Origin: Ignavibacteriales bacterium
GTDB taxonomy: Bacteria; Bacteroidota; Ignavibacteria; Ignavibacteriales; Melioribacteraceae
Assembly (NCBI GenBank): GCA_016177735.1
Contig: JACOUS010000004.1
Span: 41,821-105,820 of the forward strand
Direction of reading: 5' to 3'
DNA length: 64,000 nt
Made by a program: the position numbers and the translations under genes. Below, in pieces: positions 7,397 through 16,064 of the stretch (position 1 is its first letter; every line of letters begins with the position of its first letter). A model generated the notes under the pieces. It did no database searches and was not told where the DNA came from. It was given only the letters and a program-made list of their open reading frames with translations.

Positions 7397-9109
7397 ATGC
7401 TCAAATCACTTCTTATTAAAGACTACGCTTTAATCGAAAATATTGAAATAGAATTCGGCAGCGGATTGAATATAATTACCGGTGAAACCGGTGCCGGCAA
7501 ATCTATTTTGATTGATGCAATGGGATTACTGCTCGGAGAGCGAGCATCAACGGAAGTTGTTCGCAAAGGAGCGGAAAAATCTGTTGTTGAAGGTGTTTTT
7601 CTTGTTCAAAACAACAAAAAGGTAAAAGCTGTTCTCGACGCAAATGAAATAGAATTTTTTCCCGAAATGATTGTGCGCAGAGAAGTTTCTCTCAAAGGAA
7701 CCAATAGATGTTTTTTGAACGATACTCCGGTGACATTAAATCTTATAAAAGAAGTTGGAGATTTGCTTGTCGATCTTCACGGGCAGCATGAACATCAATC
7801 ATTGTTACGCACAGAAACTCACATCGATTTTCTTGATGAGTTTGCTCACTTGCATGATGAACTTGAAAAGTTTAACAGCGCTTATTCGGTGATGAATAGT
7901 TTGATTAAAGAAGTTAGCGAATTGCGCGAGAAGGAAAATCAAATTAAAGAGAAGAAAGATTTGTACGAGTTTCGAATCAAAGAAATTGATTCCGTTACGC
8001 CTCAATTGGATGAAGAAGAAAAATTGGAAGACGAATTGAAAATACTCGAGAACTCGGAAAAAATTCTTTCTCTCACAAATGAAGTGTACAATATTCTTTA
8101 TGAAAACGAAGATTCTATTAATGGGAAAGTTTCGAAAGTAAAAAATAAACTGCATGAACTTGAACGGCTCGATAAAACTTTTTCCGAAAAAGTAAACGAA
8201 GCTGAATCCGTACTTGCTATTCTTGATGACATTTCTTTATTCGTAAGAAATTATAAAGATAGAATTGATTTAGAACCGGCACGAGTAGATGAACTGCGAG
8301 AAAGATTGGGTGCGCTGAATCTTCTGAAGAAGAAATACGGCGGCTCGTTAAAAGCAGTTTTGGAACACCGCGGAAAGATCGGGAAGGAATTTGAACTTGC
8401 CGAAAATTTCTCAGAGAAAATTTCGGAACTGGAAAAGAAAATTGTCAAGTCGAGAGAGGAAAGCGGAACCTTTGCAAAAAAACTTTCGCGCGAAAGAATA
8501 AGCGCATCCAAAAAAATCAAGAAAGAAGTTGAACAATCATTGTCATATCTCGGAATATCCGATTCCATATTCGAAGTAAAAGTAACAAATGAAAAATCAG
8601 CCGGTGCAAATGATCATTATGTGGTGATCGATAATGCAAAGTACAAATCAAACGGCAAAGGGATTGACGATGTAGAATTTTTTGTTTCGACAAACGCCGG
8701 CGAAGATCCGAAACCGCTTGTGAAAGTTGCTTCCGGCGGAGAAGTTTCCAGAATCATGCTTGCGTTGAAATCGTCACTTGCAAAATCCGACAGGCTTCCA
8801 ATTTTGATTTTCGATGAAATCGATACCGGAGTGAGCGGAAGAATTGCACAGAAAGTGGGCGAAGTATTAAAATCGCTCGCATCGATTCATCAAATAATTA
8901 CGATTACACATCTGCCTCAAATTGCCGGTCAATCCGATTTTCATTTTATGGTTGAAAAGAAAAAAATCGGTGAAAGAGTTGTTAGCTCAATCCGGATGCT
9001 GGAAAGCGAAGAACGTTTGCATGAAATTGCAAAACTTATCAGCGGCGAAAAAGTATCCGAAGCAGCGTTGAAGGGCGCGCGCGAACTCATTAATTATTCA
9101 AAAAACTAA
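7397..9109 (+). CDS. recN: DNA repair protein RecN
   Basis: 570 aa, full length for this SMC-like ATPase, which helps hold and process broken DNA ends during recombinational repair. The N-terminal ATPase half starts LLIKDYALIENIEIEF with Walker A GETGAGKS at 29-36. A long coiled coil fills about 150-360. The C-terminal half has the ASGGEVSR signature near 449, Walker B ILIFDEIDTGVSGR near 473-486 and THLPQIA near 503. It appears to be transcribed alone, with its ATG just after an AT-rich promoter region. Confidence 0.97.
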   Translation: MLKSLLIKDYALIENIEIEFGSGLNIITGETGAGKSILIDAMGLLLGERASTEVVRKGAEKSVVEGVFLVQNNKKVKAVLDANEIEFFPEMIVRREVSLKGTNRCFLNDTPVTLNLIKEVGDLLVDLHGQHEHQSLLRTETHIDFLDEFAHLHDELEKFNSAYSVMNSLIKEVSELREKENQIKEKKDLYEFRIKEIDSVTPQLDEEEKLEDELKILENSEKILSLTNEVYNILYENEDSINGKVSKVKNKLHELERLDKTFSEKVNEAESVLAILDDISLFVRNYKDRIDLEPARVDELRERLGALNLLKKKYGGSLKAVLEHRGKIGKEFELAENFSEKISELEKKIVKSREESGTFAKKLSRERISASKKIKKEVEQSLSYLGISDSIFEVKVTNEKSAGANDHYVVIDNAKYKSNGKGIDDVEFFVSTNAGEDPKPLVKVASGGEVSRIMLALKSSLAKSDRLPILIFDEIDTGVSGRIAQKVGEVLKSLASIHQIITITHLPQIAGQSDFHFMVEKKKIGERVVSSIRMLESEERLHEIAKLISGEKVSEAALKGARELINYSKN

Positions 9110-9200
9110 GTGCCGCCCGACACATTTTGTATTTATTCCTTTGTTTGAAAAGGATACTTAACTAAATTCAAAAAACAGAAAATATTTTTTGGAGGAGGGT

Positions 9201-10274
9201 ATGAAAAAATTTTTTATACTATTTGTGTTGTTCATTTCATTAAACAATTTATCATTTGCGCAAAACGGCAACGACCTCGAAACCACGCTTTCGAATTTGT
9301 CATCAACCGTAGGCGAAGCATATGTAGCGCCGGTTATTTCTGCGTTTGGTTCAAATCTAAATTCCGGCTGGGTGAGCAGATTTCCCGGTTCAACAATTCT
9401 CGGTTTCCATTTTGATCTAAAAGTAATTGCTATGGGTTCCTTTTTTTCGGATGATGTAAAAAGATTTTCCGCGACAAACGGTTTTTATTTTTCGGAAGAT
9501 CAGGTAGAAACAATTCTTCAGGAATCAGGTTACTCACAATCGCATCCAGCTTATGCATCGTTAAAACAAGAATTGCTTGAAGAGGAATTCAATGTAGAAT
9601 TTTCCGGACCTACAATTATTGGGAGCGACAAAGAATACTTGAAAATAAAATTCCCCGGCAAAACAATTCAATCGGGTAATCAACAATACACCGTTGATCC
9701 GTACGAACTCGAACTTCAGGAAGTAAAAGGATTTCTCAACAATTTAAAAGTATTTCCGACTGCCGCCGCACAGTTAACTGTTGGTACTGTTGCCGGAACA
9801 AATGTTGCAATAAGGTATTTGCCGAGTATCGAAATAGAAGATTTAGGCAAATTTAGTTTTTGGGGACTCGGTGCAATTCATAATCCCGGCGTTTGGTTCC
9901 CGAATCCTTTGCCGCTTGATCTCGGCGTCGGATACTTTTATCAAAAACTCGAAGTCGGCGATATCTTCGAAAGTTCTGCAACACAATTCGGTTTGTATGC
10001 TTCAAAAACTTTTGGATTTGTTGTTTCAATTACGCCGTATGCCGGTGTTACATTCGAATCATCCAAAACGACAGTTACTTATGATTATCAATCGAATGAA
10101 GTAATTAACGGTGTTCCGGTTAAACCGGTAAAAATAAAATTTGAACTCGAAGGTGAAAATACTTCGGGGTTTGTCGTCGGCTTCAATTTGAAACTTGCTG
10201 CTGTAAATATTAATGCCGATTATAAAATTGCTAAAACAAAAACAGCAAGCGCCGGAATTTCTCTCGGCTTCTAA
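9201..10274 (+). CDS. Exported beta-rich envelope protein, possibly DUF6588-like
   Basis: 357 aa. The start is set at the ATG preceded by GGAGGAGGGT, not at the in-frame TTG four codons earlier. Residues 1-21 are a signal peptide (KKFFILFVLFISLNNLSFAQ). The mature part is rich in alternating hydrophobic and polar strands, ends in short beta-like segments and the terminal phrase SAGISLGF, and has the look of an outer-membrane barrel. I think it may belong to the DUF6588 family known from Bacteroidota, but cannot confirm that. It is a single-gene unit with a terminator 25 nt downstream. Confidence 0.6.
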   Translation: MKKFFILFVLFISLNNLSFAQNGNDLETTLSNLSSTVGEAYVAPVISAFGSNLNSGWVSRFPGSTILGFHFDLKVIAMGSFFSDDVKRFSATNGFYFSEDQVETILQESGYSQSHPAYASLKQELLEEEFNVEFSGPTIIGSDKEYLKIKFPGKTIQSGNQQYTVDPYELELQEVKGFLNNLKVFPTAAAQLTVGTVAGTNVAIRYLPSIEIEDLGKFSFWGLGAIHNPGVWFPNPLPLDLGVGYFYQKLEVGDIFESSATQFGLYASKTFGFVVSITPYAGVTFESSKTTVTYDYQSNEVINGVPVKPVKIKFELEGENTSGFVVGFNLKLAAVNINADYKIAKTKTASAGISLGF

Positions 10275-10298
10275 AAATATTTTTCTGTAATTAGTTAG

Positions 10299-10333
10299 AG
10301 GGGCAGCAAATGCCCCTTTTCTTTTTCTTTTCG
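10299..10333 (+). terminator. Rho-independent terminator
   Basis: AGGGGCA (10299-10305) and TGCCCCT (10311-10317) form a 7-bp stem with loop GCAAA, followed by a T-rich tract. It closes the preceding envelope-protein gene. Confidence 0.9.
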
Positions 10334-10353
10334 ATTAAAAAAATGGTTCCACC

Positions 10354-11484
10354 TTGAAAGAGACAGCTCTCTACATACACATTCCTTTTTGCGATCACAA
10401 ATGTATCTATTGTGATTTTTATTCAATCATCACTTACGAAAATACTTCATCGTATCTGCAATCATTGAAGAAAGAAATCTCCTTTTATGCAGAGAAGTAC
10501 AATGATGATCGAAAAATTATTTCAATTTATTTTGGCGGTGGTACGCCCTCTTTTATGGAACCGGAATACATTTCGGAAATTATTGAACACGTAAAACAAA
10601 ATTTTGTATTGGCTGAAAATCCTGAAATCACACTTGAAACAAATCCCGGCACAGTTGATAAACAAAAGTTGGAAAATTTTAATCGAGCCGGAATTAATAG
10701 AATCAGCATTGGCATTCAATCGTTCAATGAAGATGAATTAAAATTTCTTACACGTATTCATGATGCTCAAACGGCAATTAAAACTGTTTGTGATGCAACC
10801 AAAGCCGGCTTTGCAAATATCAACATCGATTTGATTTTCAATCTACCCGGACAGACAAAGCAAAAGTGGCTCAACAATTTAGACGAAGCGTTGAGACTTC
10901 CGATAACACATCTTTCAGCATACAGTTTGATACTTGAGCACGGAACAATCTTGAACAAAATGGTTTTGGACGGCAAAGTAAAAATGCAGAGCGATGATTA
11001 CGATGCCGAACTTTATGAAATTACAATTGATCATTTGACCCAAAAGGGGTTTGAACAATACGAGGTTTCTAATTTTGCTTTGCAAGGTTATGAATGCATG
11101 CACAATAATGCGTATTGGAGATATAAAGATTATTTGAGTTTCGGAACATCTGCACATTCGTTTGTGAACGGCAAGCGCTGGTGGAATTTTTCAAGTGTAA
11201 AATTTTATAATGATGCAGTGAGCAAAAACGGAAACGGAATTGCCGGCGAAGAGATTCTTACAAAAGAAGAAATGCTTGATGAATATGTTATGCTTGCTCT
11301 GCGCAGCAGCGGATTGGATATGAACGAACTCGAAAAACTTTTTGGAAGAAGCTGGCTTATCAAAAATCAAAATTACATTTCGCGGTTGATCGAACAGAAA
11401 TTTTTAACCCTCACATCTACACTTCTCAAATTTACCTCCAAAGGTTACGCCGTTTGCGATGAGATTCTTGCCAAACTGAAATGA
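10354..11484 (+). CDS. hemW: Radical SAM heme chaperone HemW-like protein
   Basis: 376 aa. The iron-sulfur motif PFCDHKCIYC has cysteines at 13, 17 and 20 (CX3CX2C), followed by the FGGGTPS glycine motif near 67. Proteins of this length with CX3CX2C and a C-terminal winged-helix-like part are HemW, which delivers heme to respiratory enzymes, rather than the coproporphyrinogen oxidase HemN they resemble. The start appears to be TTG: the nearby upstream ATG runs into a stop after four codons and the next internal ATG is well inside the domain. Confidence 0.88.
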   Translation: MKETALYIHIPFCDHKCIYCDFYSIITYENTSSYLQSLKKEISFYAEKYNDDRKIISIYFGGGTPSFMEPEYISEIIEHVKQNFVLAENPEITLETNPGTVDKQKLENFNRAGINRISIGIQSFNEDELKFLTRIHDAQTAIKTVCDATKAGFANINIDLIFNLPGQTKQKWLNNLDEALRLPITHLSAYSLILEHGTILNKMVLDGKVKMQSDDYDAELYEITIDHLTQKGFEQYEVSNFALQGYECMHNNAYWRYKDYLSFGTSAHSFVNGKRWWNFSSVKFYNDAVSKNGNGIAGEEILTKEEMLDEYVMLALRSSGLDMNELEKLFGRSWLIKNQNYISRLIEQKFLTLTSTLLKFTSKGYAVCDEILAKLK

Positions 11485-11581
11485 CGAAAAAATATATTCT
11501 GTCTTTTATGCCGGAAATAATGGATTGAAAAATTAGTAATCAACAGTTACTTTATTTGAGACTCAAAAATTTCTTATTGAT

Positions 11582-13255
11582 ATGAAAACTGATTCAAGAA
11601 AGGCAGCGATATTATTTATTGGTGTTATCTGTTTTGTTTGTTGTCAAACAAGCCACGCGCAAAATTCTGAAAAAGAATCCCGCCGGCAATTATCAAAAAG
11701 TTTTTCATCGAAAGAAGTTGATTGGCGCAAATCGCAAAAGATAAATATCAACAATATTTCAACTTGGATTCATTGGAACGGTGAAAGCGATATTGACCGA
11801 ACTACTAATGATGCCGGGTTCGAATTTCCGAAAGGATCGAACAAATATTGTTTTTATCAATCGGGATTAATTTGGGGCGGAAAAGTTGGCGATGAAATTC
11901 GTGTTGGTGGAAGTAAATATTCAAGTAGTTTAACTCCCGGCTGGATAGAAGTAAACGGAACACCGGTTGATGAAAACGATGAGCGGGTAAGAATCTACAA
12001 AACAAGAAGTAATTATATGACCGCAGATTTGACTGACGAAGCGAAAGATGAGCAGAGAACTGTCGAAGAAATTCGCGCACAGTATATAAAAGATTCCGAA
12101 GAATGGCACACTGAACTTGGTGCACCGTACCAAGATATTAACGGAGATGGAATTTTTACACCGAACTTAGATAAAATTGGTATTCCCGCTGCAGATCAAA
12201 CTTTGTGGTTTGTTGCACTTGATACGGATGAAGATTTGAGTCAGCTTGCATTTAATTGCAAACCGACCGGAATTGAATTGCAAACATCTGTCTGGGGATA
12301 TGATGCAAACTTTCCGTATAACAATATGATTTTTAAAAGATATGTTCTCATAAATAAAAGTTCGGATACAATAAAAGATATGTACATTGGAATGTGGAGC
12401 GATCCGGATATTGGCTGGGCAACGGATGATTTTGTTGGATGCAATACAGTATTGAATCTCGGTTACGGTTATAATGATGAAACCAAAGATGAAGTATATG
12501 GTTTCGAAGTCCCGGCTGTTGGCTTTCAATTAATACAAGGACCGAAAAAAAATGACAGGACAAAATATTTTGATATGACTTCGTTTGCTTTTTTTATTAG
12601 TGAATATTGTCCAGACACTTTTGAGCCACCTGATAAAGCTAATGTTTTTCTATACAATTCTTTGCAAGGATTAATTGATTGTACGGGCTCACCATTCATT
12701 AATCCATTAACCCATGATACAACCAAATATGCTTTGAGCGGTAATCCTTTGAATAAAACTGGTTGGATTGACGGCATAATTAATAAATCAGGTGATAGAA
12801 GAATGTTAATCTCTTCGGGTCCGTTCAATATGGAACCGGGCGATACGCAAGAAGTTATTTATGCACAAATTGCCGCACAAGGCACTGATCGCTTGGCAAG
12901 TATTTTATGGCTGATACGAGCAGCTTTCACCTCGCAATGCTTATGTTATGAACCAACCAAACCGGCGCTAAATGTAACGCTGCCCGAGTATTTTTACCTT
13001 TCGCAAAATTATCCTAATCCATTCAACCCGGTAACTAAAATCATTTACGAAATTCCTATTGATTGCCATGTAACATTAAAAGTTTATGATTTGCTGGGGA
13101 AAGAAATTGCTACACTCGTTAACGAATACAAACAAGCCGGGCAATATAGTGTAGAGTTTAGAGTGAAGAGTGGAGAGCTATCGAGTGGGATTTATTTTTA
13201 TTCAATTCAAGCCGGACAGTATTTCAAGTACAGAAAAATGATACTCGCTAAATAA
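11582..13255 (+). CDS. Type IX secretion cargo protein, unknown function
   Basis: 557 aa. A signal peptide covers about 1-27 (ILFIGVICFVCCQTSHAQ). The last 85 residues are a type A T9SS sorting domain, beginning FYLSQNYPNPFNPVTK, continuing with VYDLLGKEIATLVNEYKQAGQYSVEF and ending SSGIYFYSIQAG. The central part has no family I recognise; a DINGDGIFTPN stretch near 183 resembles a calcium-binding loop. It should be exported across the outer membrane and anchored or released. The secretion machinery itself is not in the window. Confidence 0.85.
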   Translation: MKTDSRKAAILFIGVICFVCCQTSHAQNSEKESRRQLSKSFSSKEVDWRKSQKININNISTWIHWNGESDIDRTTNDAGFEFPKGSNKYCFYQSGLIWGGKVGDEIRVGGSKYSSSLTPGWIEVNGTPVDENDERVRIYKTRSNYMTADLTDEAKDEQRTVEEIRAQYIKDSEEWHTELGAPYQDINGDGIFTPNLDKIGIPAADQTLWFVALDTDEDLSQLAFNCKPTGIELQTSVWGYDANFPYNNMIFKRYVLINKSSDTIKDMYIGMWSDPDIGWATDDFVGCNTVLNLGYGYNDETKDEVYGFEVPAVGFQLIQGPKKNDRTKYFDMTSFAFFISEYCPDTFEPPDKANVFLYNSLQGLIDCTGSPFINPLTHDTTKYALSGNPLNKTGWIDGIINKSGDRRMLISSGPFNMEPGDTQEVIYAQIAAQGTDRLASILWLIRAAFTSQCLCYEPTKPALNVTLPEYFYLSQNYPNPFNPVTKIIYEIPIDCHVTLKVYDLLGKEIATLVNEYKQAGQYSVEFRVKSGELSSGIYFYSIQAGQYFKYRKMILAK

Positions 13256-13260
13256 TCCTA

Positions 13261-13286
13261 CCGATCAAAACGAATTATCGGCTTTT
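13261..13286 (+). terminator. Weak hairpin terminator
   Basis: CCGAT (13261-13265) pairs with ATCGG (13277-13281), followed by CTTTT. The stem is short, so this is only a candidate end for the T9SS cargo gene transcript. Confidence 0.3.
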
Positions 13287-13378
13287 ATCCGCTCAATCAG
13301 TTTAATCTGTGTGCTATTATTTTTTGATTTCATTTTCCGGCAGGCTATTTTTGACCAAAATATTTATGAGGGCAGAGT

Positions 13379-14110
13379 ATGACTGAGAAAAATCATTTAT
13401 TAATTCCGCTTTCAATTTTATCGGGTGCTATTGTTTTATCGGTAATAATTTTTTCGTTTGTGTGGAAATCCGCAAAGGATGCTGATCAAACAATCACAGT
13501 TACCGGCTCTGCAAAAAAATCTTTGGTGAGCGATCTCGGTATTCAACGCGGTACGGTTCAAGCGGCAAGTGCCGATAGAAGAACGGCATATCAAATTGCT
13601 GCACGACAAATGCCGGATGTTATAAAATTTCTTGAAGAGAAAGGTTTTCAAAAAGAGCAGATCGAAATATTCGGAATCAACGGTTACCCGGTTTACGAAG
13701 TGAGCGCACAAGGATTCCAAACGCAGAACATCTCGCATTATGTTTACAATCAACGGTTCGAAGTAAAATCGAATGAGGTACAAAAAATAAAAGAACTCTC
13801 ACTTTTGCTCGGTTCGCTTGTTGAGAAAGGATTGGATATAAATGTTGATATGCCGGAATATCTTTACACAAAAATAGACGATGTGAAAATTGAAATTCAG
13901 ACAGAGGCTGCAAAGAATGCAATGTACCGTGCCGGGAAAATTGCAGAGTCAACCGGACGAACTTTGGGAACTCTTCGCAATGCACGGATGGGAGTTATTC
14001 AAATTACACAGCTCAATTCAAACATGATTTCCGATTACGGAATTAATGATGTCAGTTCAATCGAAAAGGAAATTACTGCAGTAGTCAGCGCGTCATTTGA
14101 AATTGACTAA
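13379..14110 (+). CDS. SIMPL-domain (DUF541) envelope protein
   Basis: 243 aa. One N-terminal membrane segment (about 8-28, LSILSGAIVLSVIIFSFVW) is followed by a SIMPL domain beginning ITVTGSAKKSLVSD. The family forms periplasmic oligomers and has been linked to stress tolerance, without a settled activity. GAGGGCAG precedes the ATG. The C-terminal part has the family-typical TLGTLRNARMGVIQIT segment. It stands alone between a T9SS cargo gene and the rimP operon. Confidence 0.85.
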   Translation: MTEKNHLLIPLSILSGAIVLSVIIFSFVWKSAKDADQTITVTGSAKKSLVSDLGIQRGTVQAASADRRTAYQIAARQMPDVIKFLEEKGFQKEQIEIFGINGYPVYEVSAQGFQTQNISHYVYNQRFEVKSNEVQKIKELSLLLGSLVEKGLDINVDMPEYLYTKIDDVKIEIQTEAAKNAMYRAGKIAESTGRTLGTLRNARMGVIQITQLNSNMISDYGINDVSSIEKEITAVVSASFEID

Positions 14111-14168
14111 ACGCAATCCCAAAATCCCAAATCGTAAATTGCGGGGTGTAATAGGGTTTGTTTTACGG

Positions 14169-14200
14169 TTTGCTAATTCAGTTGAATATTCCTACTTTTG
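14169..14200 (+). promoter_or_regulatory. Bacteroidetes-type promoter of the rimP operon
   Basis: TTTG (14169-14172), exactly 20 nt, then TACTTTTG (14193-14200): a full match to the Bacteroidetes -33/-7 consensus TTTG-N19-21-TAnnTTTG. Transcription would start near 14205-14208, just ahead of the leader hairpin. A sigma70-like reading is possible but would start inside the hairpin. Confidence 0.6.
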
Positions 14201-14211
14201 CACAGTCTAAT

Positions 14212-14234
14212 TCGCCCCGTTGAGGGCGATTTTT
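14212..14234 (+). promoter_or_regulatory. Terminator-like leader hairpin before rimP
   Basis: TCGCCC (14212-14217) and GGGCGA (14224-14229) form a 6-bp stem with loop CGTTGA, followed directly by TTTTT and then, 11 nt later, the rimP ATG. It lies just after the predicted transcription start, so it can act as an attenuator. rimP-nusA operons in other bacteria are known to have leader hairpins (the rimP leader RNA family); similarity here is by position and form only. Confidence 0.55.
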
Positions 14235-14245
14235 GTTTATACACT

Positions 14246-14692
14246 ATGGGAAAAACAGAAATTCTAACAAAAATCGAAGAGATTGTTTCTACACAAGGTT
14301 TTTTACTTGTTGATGCAGTTTTACGCGGTGATAGTCACTTGCGGATTATCGAATTGTATATTGACGGTGAAAAAGCAGTTACCGCCGATGACTGTACGAA
14401 CGTAAGCCGTGCTGTTCATGATCTAATCGAAACAGAAAATCTGATTGATGCAAATTACAGACTCGATGTTTCCTCGCCGGGGGTTGACCGACCGCTTAAA
14501 TTTCTTGCACAGTACGGAAAGCATATCAATCGTAAGTTTGAAGTTAATTATCTTGAAAACGGCGAAACAAAAAAGTTGAATGCAAAATTAGTGAAAGTGG
14601 AAAACGATATTCTTTACTTCGAAGAAAAACAAACAGAACACAAAATAAATTACAAGGATATAATCAAAGCGAAAGTTTTAATCAGCTTTTGA
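14246..14692 (+). CDS. rimP: Ribosome maturation factor RimP
   Basis: 148 aa once started at the ATG giving MGKTEILTK; an upstream in-frame start would place the promoter and leader hairpin within coding sequence. RimP binds the 30S subunit and promotes its assembly. The family core is visible as VDAVLRGDSHLRIIELYID, DDCTNVSRAVHDLIE and YRLDVSSPGVDRPL near residues 77-90, with a C-terminal Sm-like strand region. It is the first gene of the nusA-infB operon and lies 17 nt before nusA. Confidence 0.95.
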   Translation: MGKTEILTKIEEIVSTQGFLLVDAVLRGDSHLRIIELYIDGEKAVTADDCTNVSRAVHDLIETENLIDANYRLDVSSPGVDRPLKFLAQYGKHINRKFEVNYLENGETKKLNAKLVKVENDILYFEEKQTEHKINYKDIIKAKVLISF

Positions 14693-14709
14693 TTACGGAG
14701 GAATAATAA

Positions 14710-15957
14710 ATGAACACCGAGATAGTTGAATCCTTTTCACAGATGGTTCGCGAAAAAAGTCTTGATAAAGACATGCTTGCCGGAATCATTGAAGAAATTT
14801 TCGGTCTGCTTGTAAAAAAGAAATACGGGCTCGAGGCTAAGTATGATGTAGTTGTTAACATGGATAAAGGCGATATCGAAATATTTCTTGAACGCACTAT
14901 TGTTGGAACAGTTAACGATCCGGCAACCGAAATAAGCATTGATGAAGTGAACGAAAAAGGAAACGATGACGAACTTGAAGTTGGCGAAGACTTTGTTGAA
15001 AAGCTTGAACTGAGTCATTTCGGAAGAAGATTAATAAATCTTGCGCGCCAGAGCCTTAATCAGAAAATACGTGAAATAGAAAAGGATGTTGTTTACAACG
15101 AATACAATGACATGGTCGGTGAAATTGTTGTTGGCGATATTTATCAAGTGCGCCGTAATGATGTACTTGTAAATCACAACAAGAACGAACTGCTTCTTCC
15201 GCGTAACGAACAAATACCGCGCGAAAAATACCGCAAAGGCGATACTATTCGTGCAATTGTTAAAGAAGTTAAGAAAACTCCGAACGGACCGATAATTGTA
15301 ATCTCACGCGCAGATAATACATTCCTCAGAAGATTATTCGAAATAGAAATCCCTGAAATTTATGACGGTGTAATTGAAATCAAAGGAATTGCCCGCGAAC
15401 CCGGCGAAAGAGCAAAGATTGCCGTAGAGTCTCAAGATTCACGCATCGATGCTGTAGGTGCTTGCGTTGGTATGAAAGGAGTCCGTATTCACGCAATCGT
15501 CCGTGAATTGAATAATGAAAATATAGACGTTATCAATTACTCCGAAGATCCGATTGTGTTTATTCAAAGAAGTCTTGCACCGGCTAAACTTAAGCAGATA
15601 GAAATAGATGAAGAAGAAAATAAATGTACAGTTACTGCCGATAGCGATCAGGTTTCATTAATAGTTGGAAGAAACGGTGTGAACATTAGGCTTGCAATGA
15701 AATTGACCGGTTACGATATTGAAGTTATCCGCCAGGAAAAACCGCTTGAAGAATACGAAGAAGATATTGAATTGACAGAACTTCGTGAAGAACTTGGAAG
15801 CGATATAGTTGATTTGCTTATTAACAACCGGCTTGATACCGCTGTTGAAGTATTGAAAATCGGCTTAGACAAATTGAAGGAAATTGAAGGACTCGATGAA
15901 GAGAAAGCAAAAGAAATAATTCAAATATTGGAAAACCAATTTGAAGAAGAGGAGTAA
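14710..15957 (+). CDS. nusA: Transcription termination/antitermination factor NusA
   Basis: 415 aa. The N-terminal RNA-polymerase-binding domain (about 1-125) is followed by an S1 domain near 135-200 (GEIVVGDIYQVRRNDVLV), then two KH domains with GACVGMKGVRIHAIVREL near 251-268 and VGRNGVNIRLAMKL near 320-333. The C-terminal tail has a helix-hairpin-helix-like acidic segment ending in EEEE. A GGAGG site precedes the ATG. NusA binds RNA polymerase and nascent RNA, so a terminator-like hairpin in its own operon leader is a natural feedback point. Confidence 0.98.
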   Translation: MNTEIVESFSQMVREKSLDKDMLAGIIEEIFGLLVKKKYGLEAKYDVVVNMDKGDIEIFLERTIVGTVNDPATEISIDEVNEKGNDDELEVGEDFVEKLELSHFGRRLINLARQSLNQKIREIEKDVVYNEYNDMVGEIVVGDIYQVRRNDVLVNHNKNELLLPRNEQIPREKYRKGDTIRAIVKEVKKTPNGPIIVISRADNTFLRRLFEIEIPEIYDGVIEIKGIAREPGERAKIAVESQDSRIDAVGACVGMKGVRIHAIVRELNNENIDVINYSEDPIVFIQRSLAPAKLKQIEIDEEENKCTVTADSDQVSLIVGRNGVNIRLAMKLTGYDIEVIRQEKPLEEYEEDIELTELREELGSDIVDLLINNRLDTAVEVLKIGLDKLKEIEGLDEEKAKEIIQILENQFEEEE

Positions 15958-15995
15958 CCGGCAATAATAATAAATAAAGAACAGAAAAGTAAAAA

Positions 15996-16013
15996 GCCGG
16001 TGCCGTGACCGGC
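15996..16013 (+). other. Hairpin between nusA and infB
   Basis: GCCGGT (15996-16001) and ACCGGC (16008-16013) make a perfect 6-bp stem with loop GCCGTG in the 107-nt nusA-infB gap. No T tract follows, so it is not a terminator; it may be an mRNA processing or stability site. Confidence 0.35.
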
Positions 16014-16064
16014 AAGTTCAAGAAAAAGTTCACGAAAATAAATTTCAAAATAAGGTAAATACCA

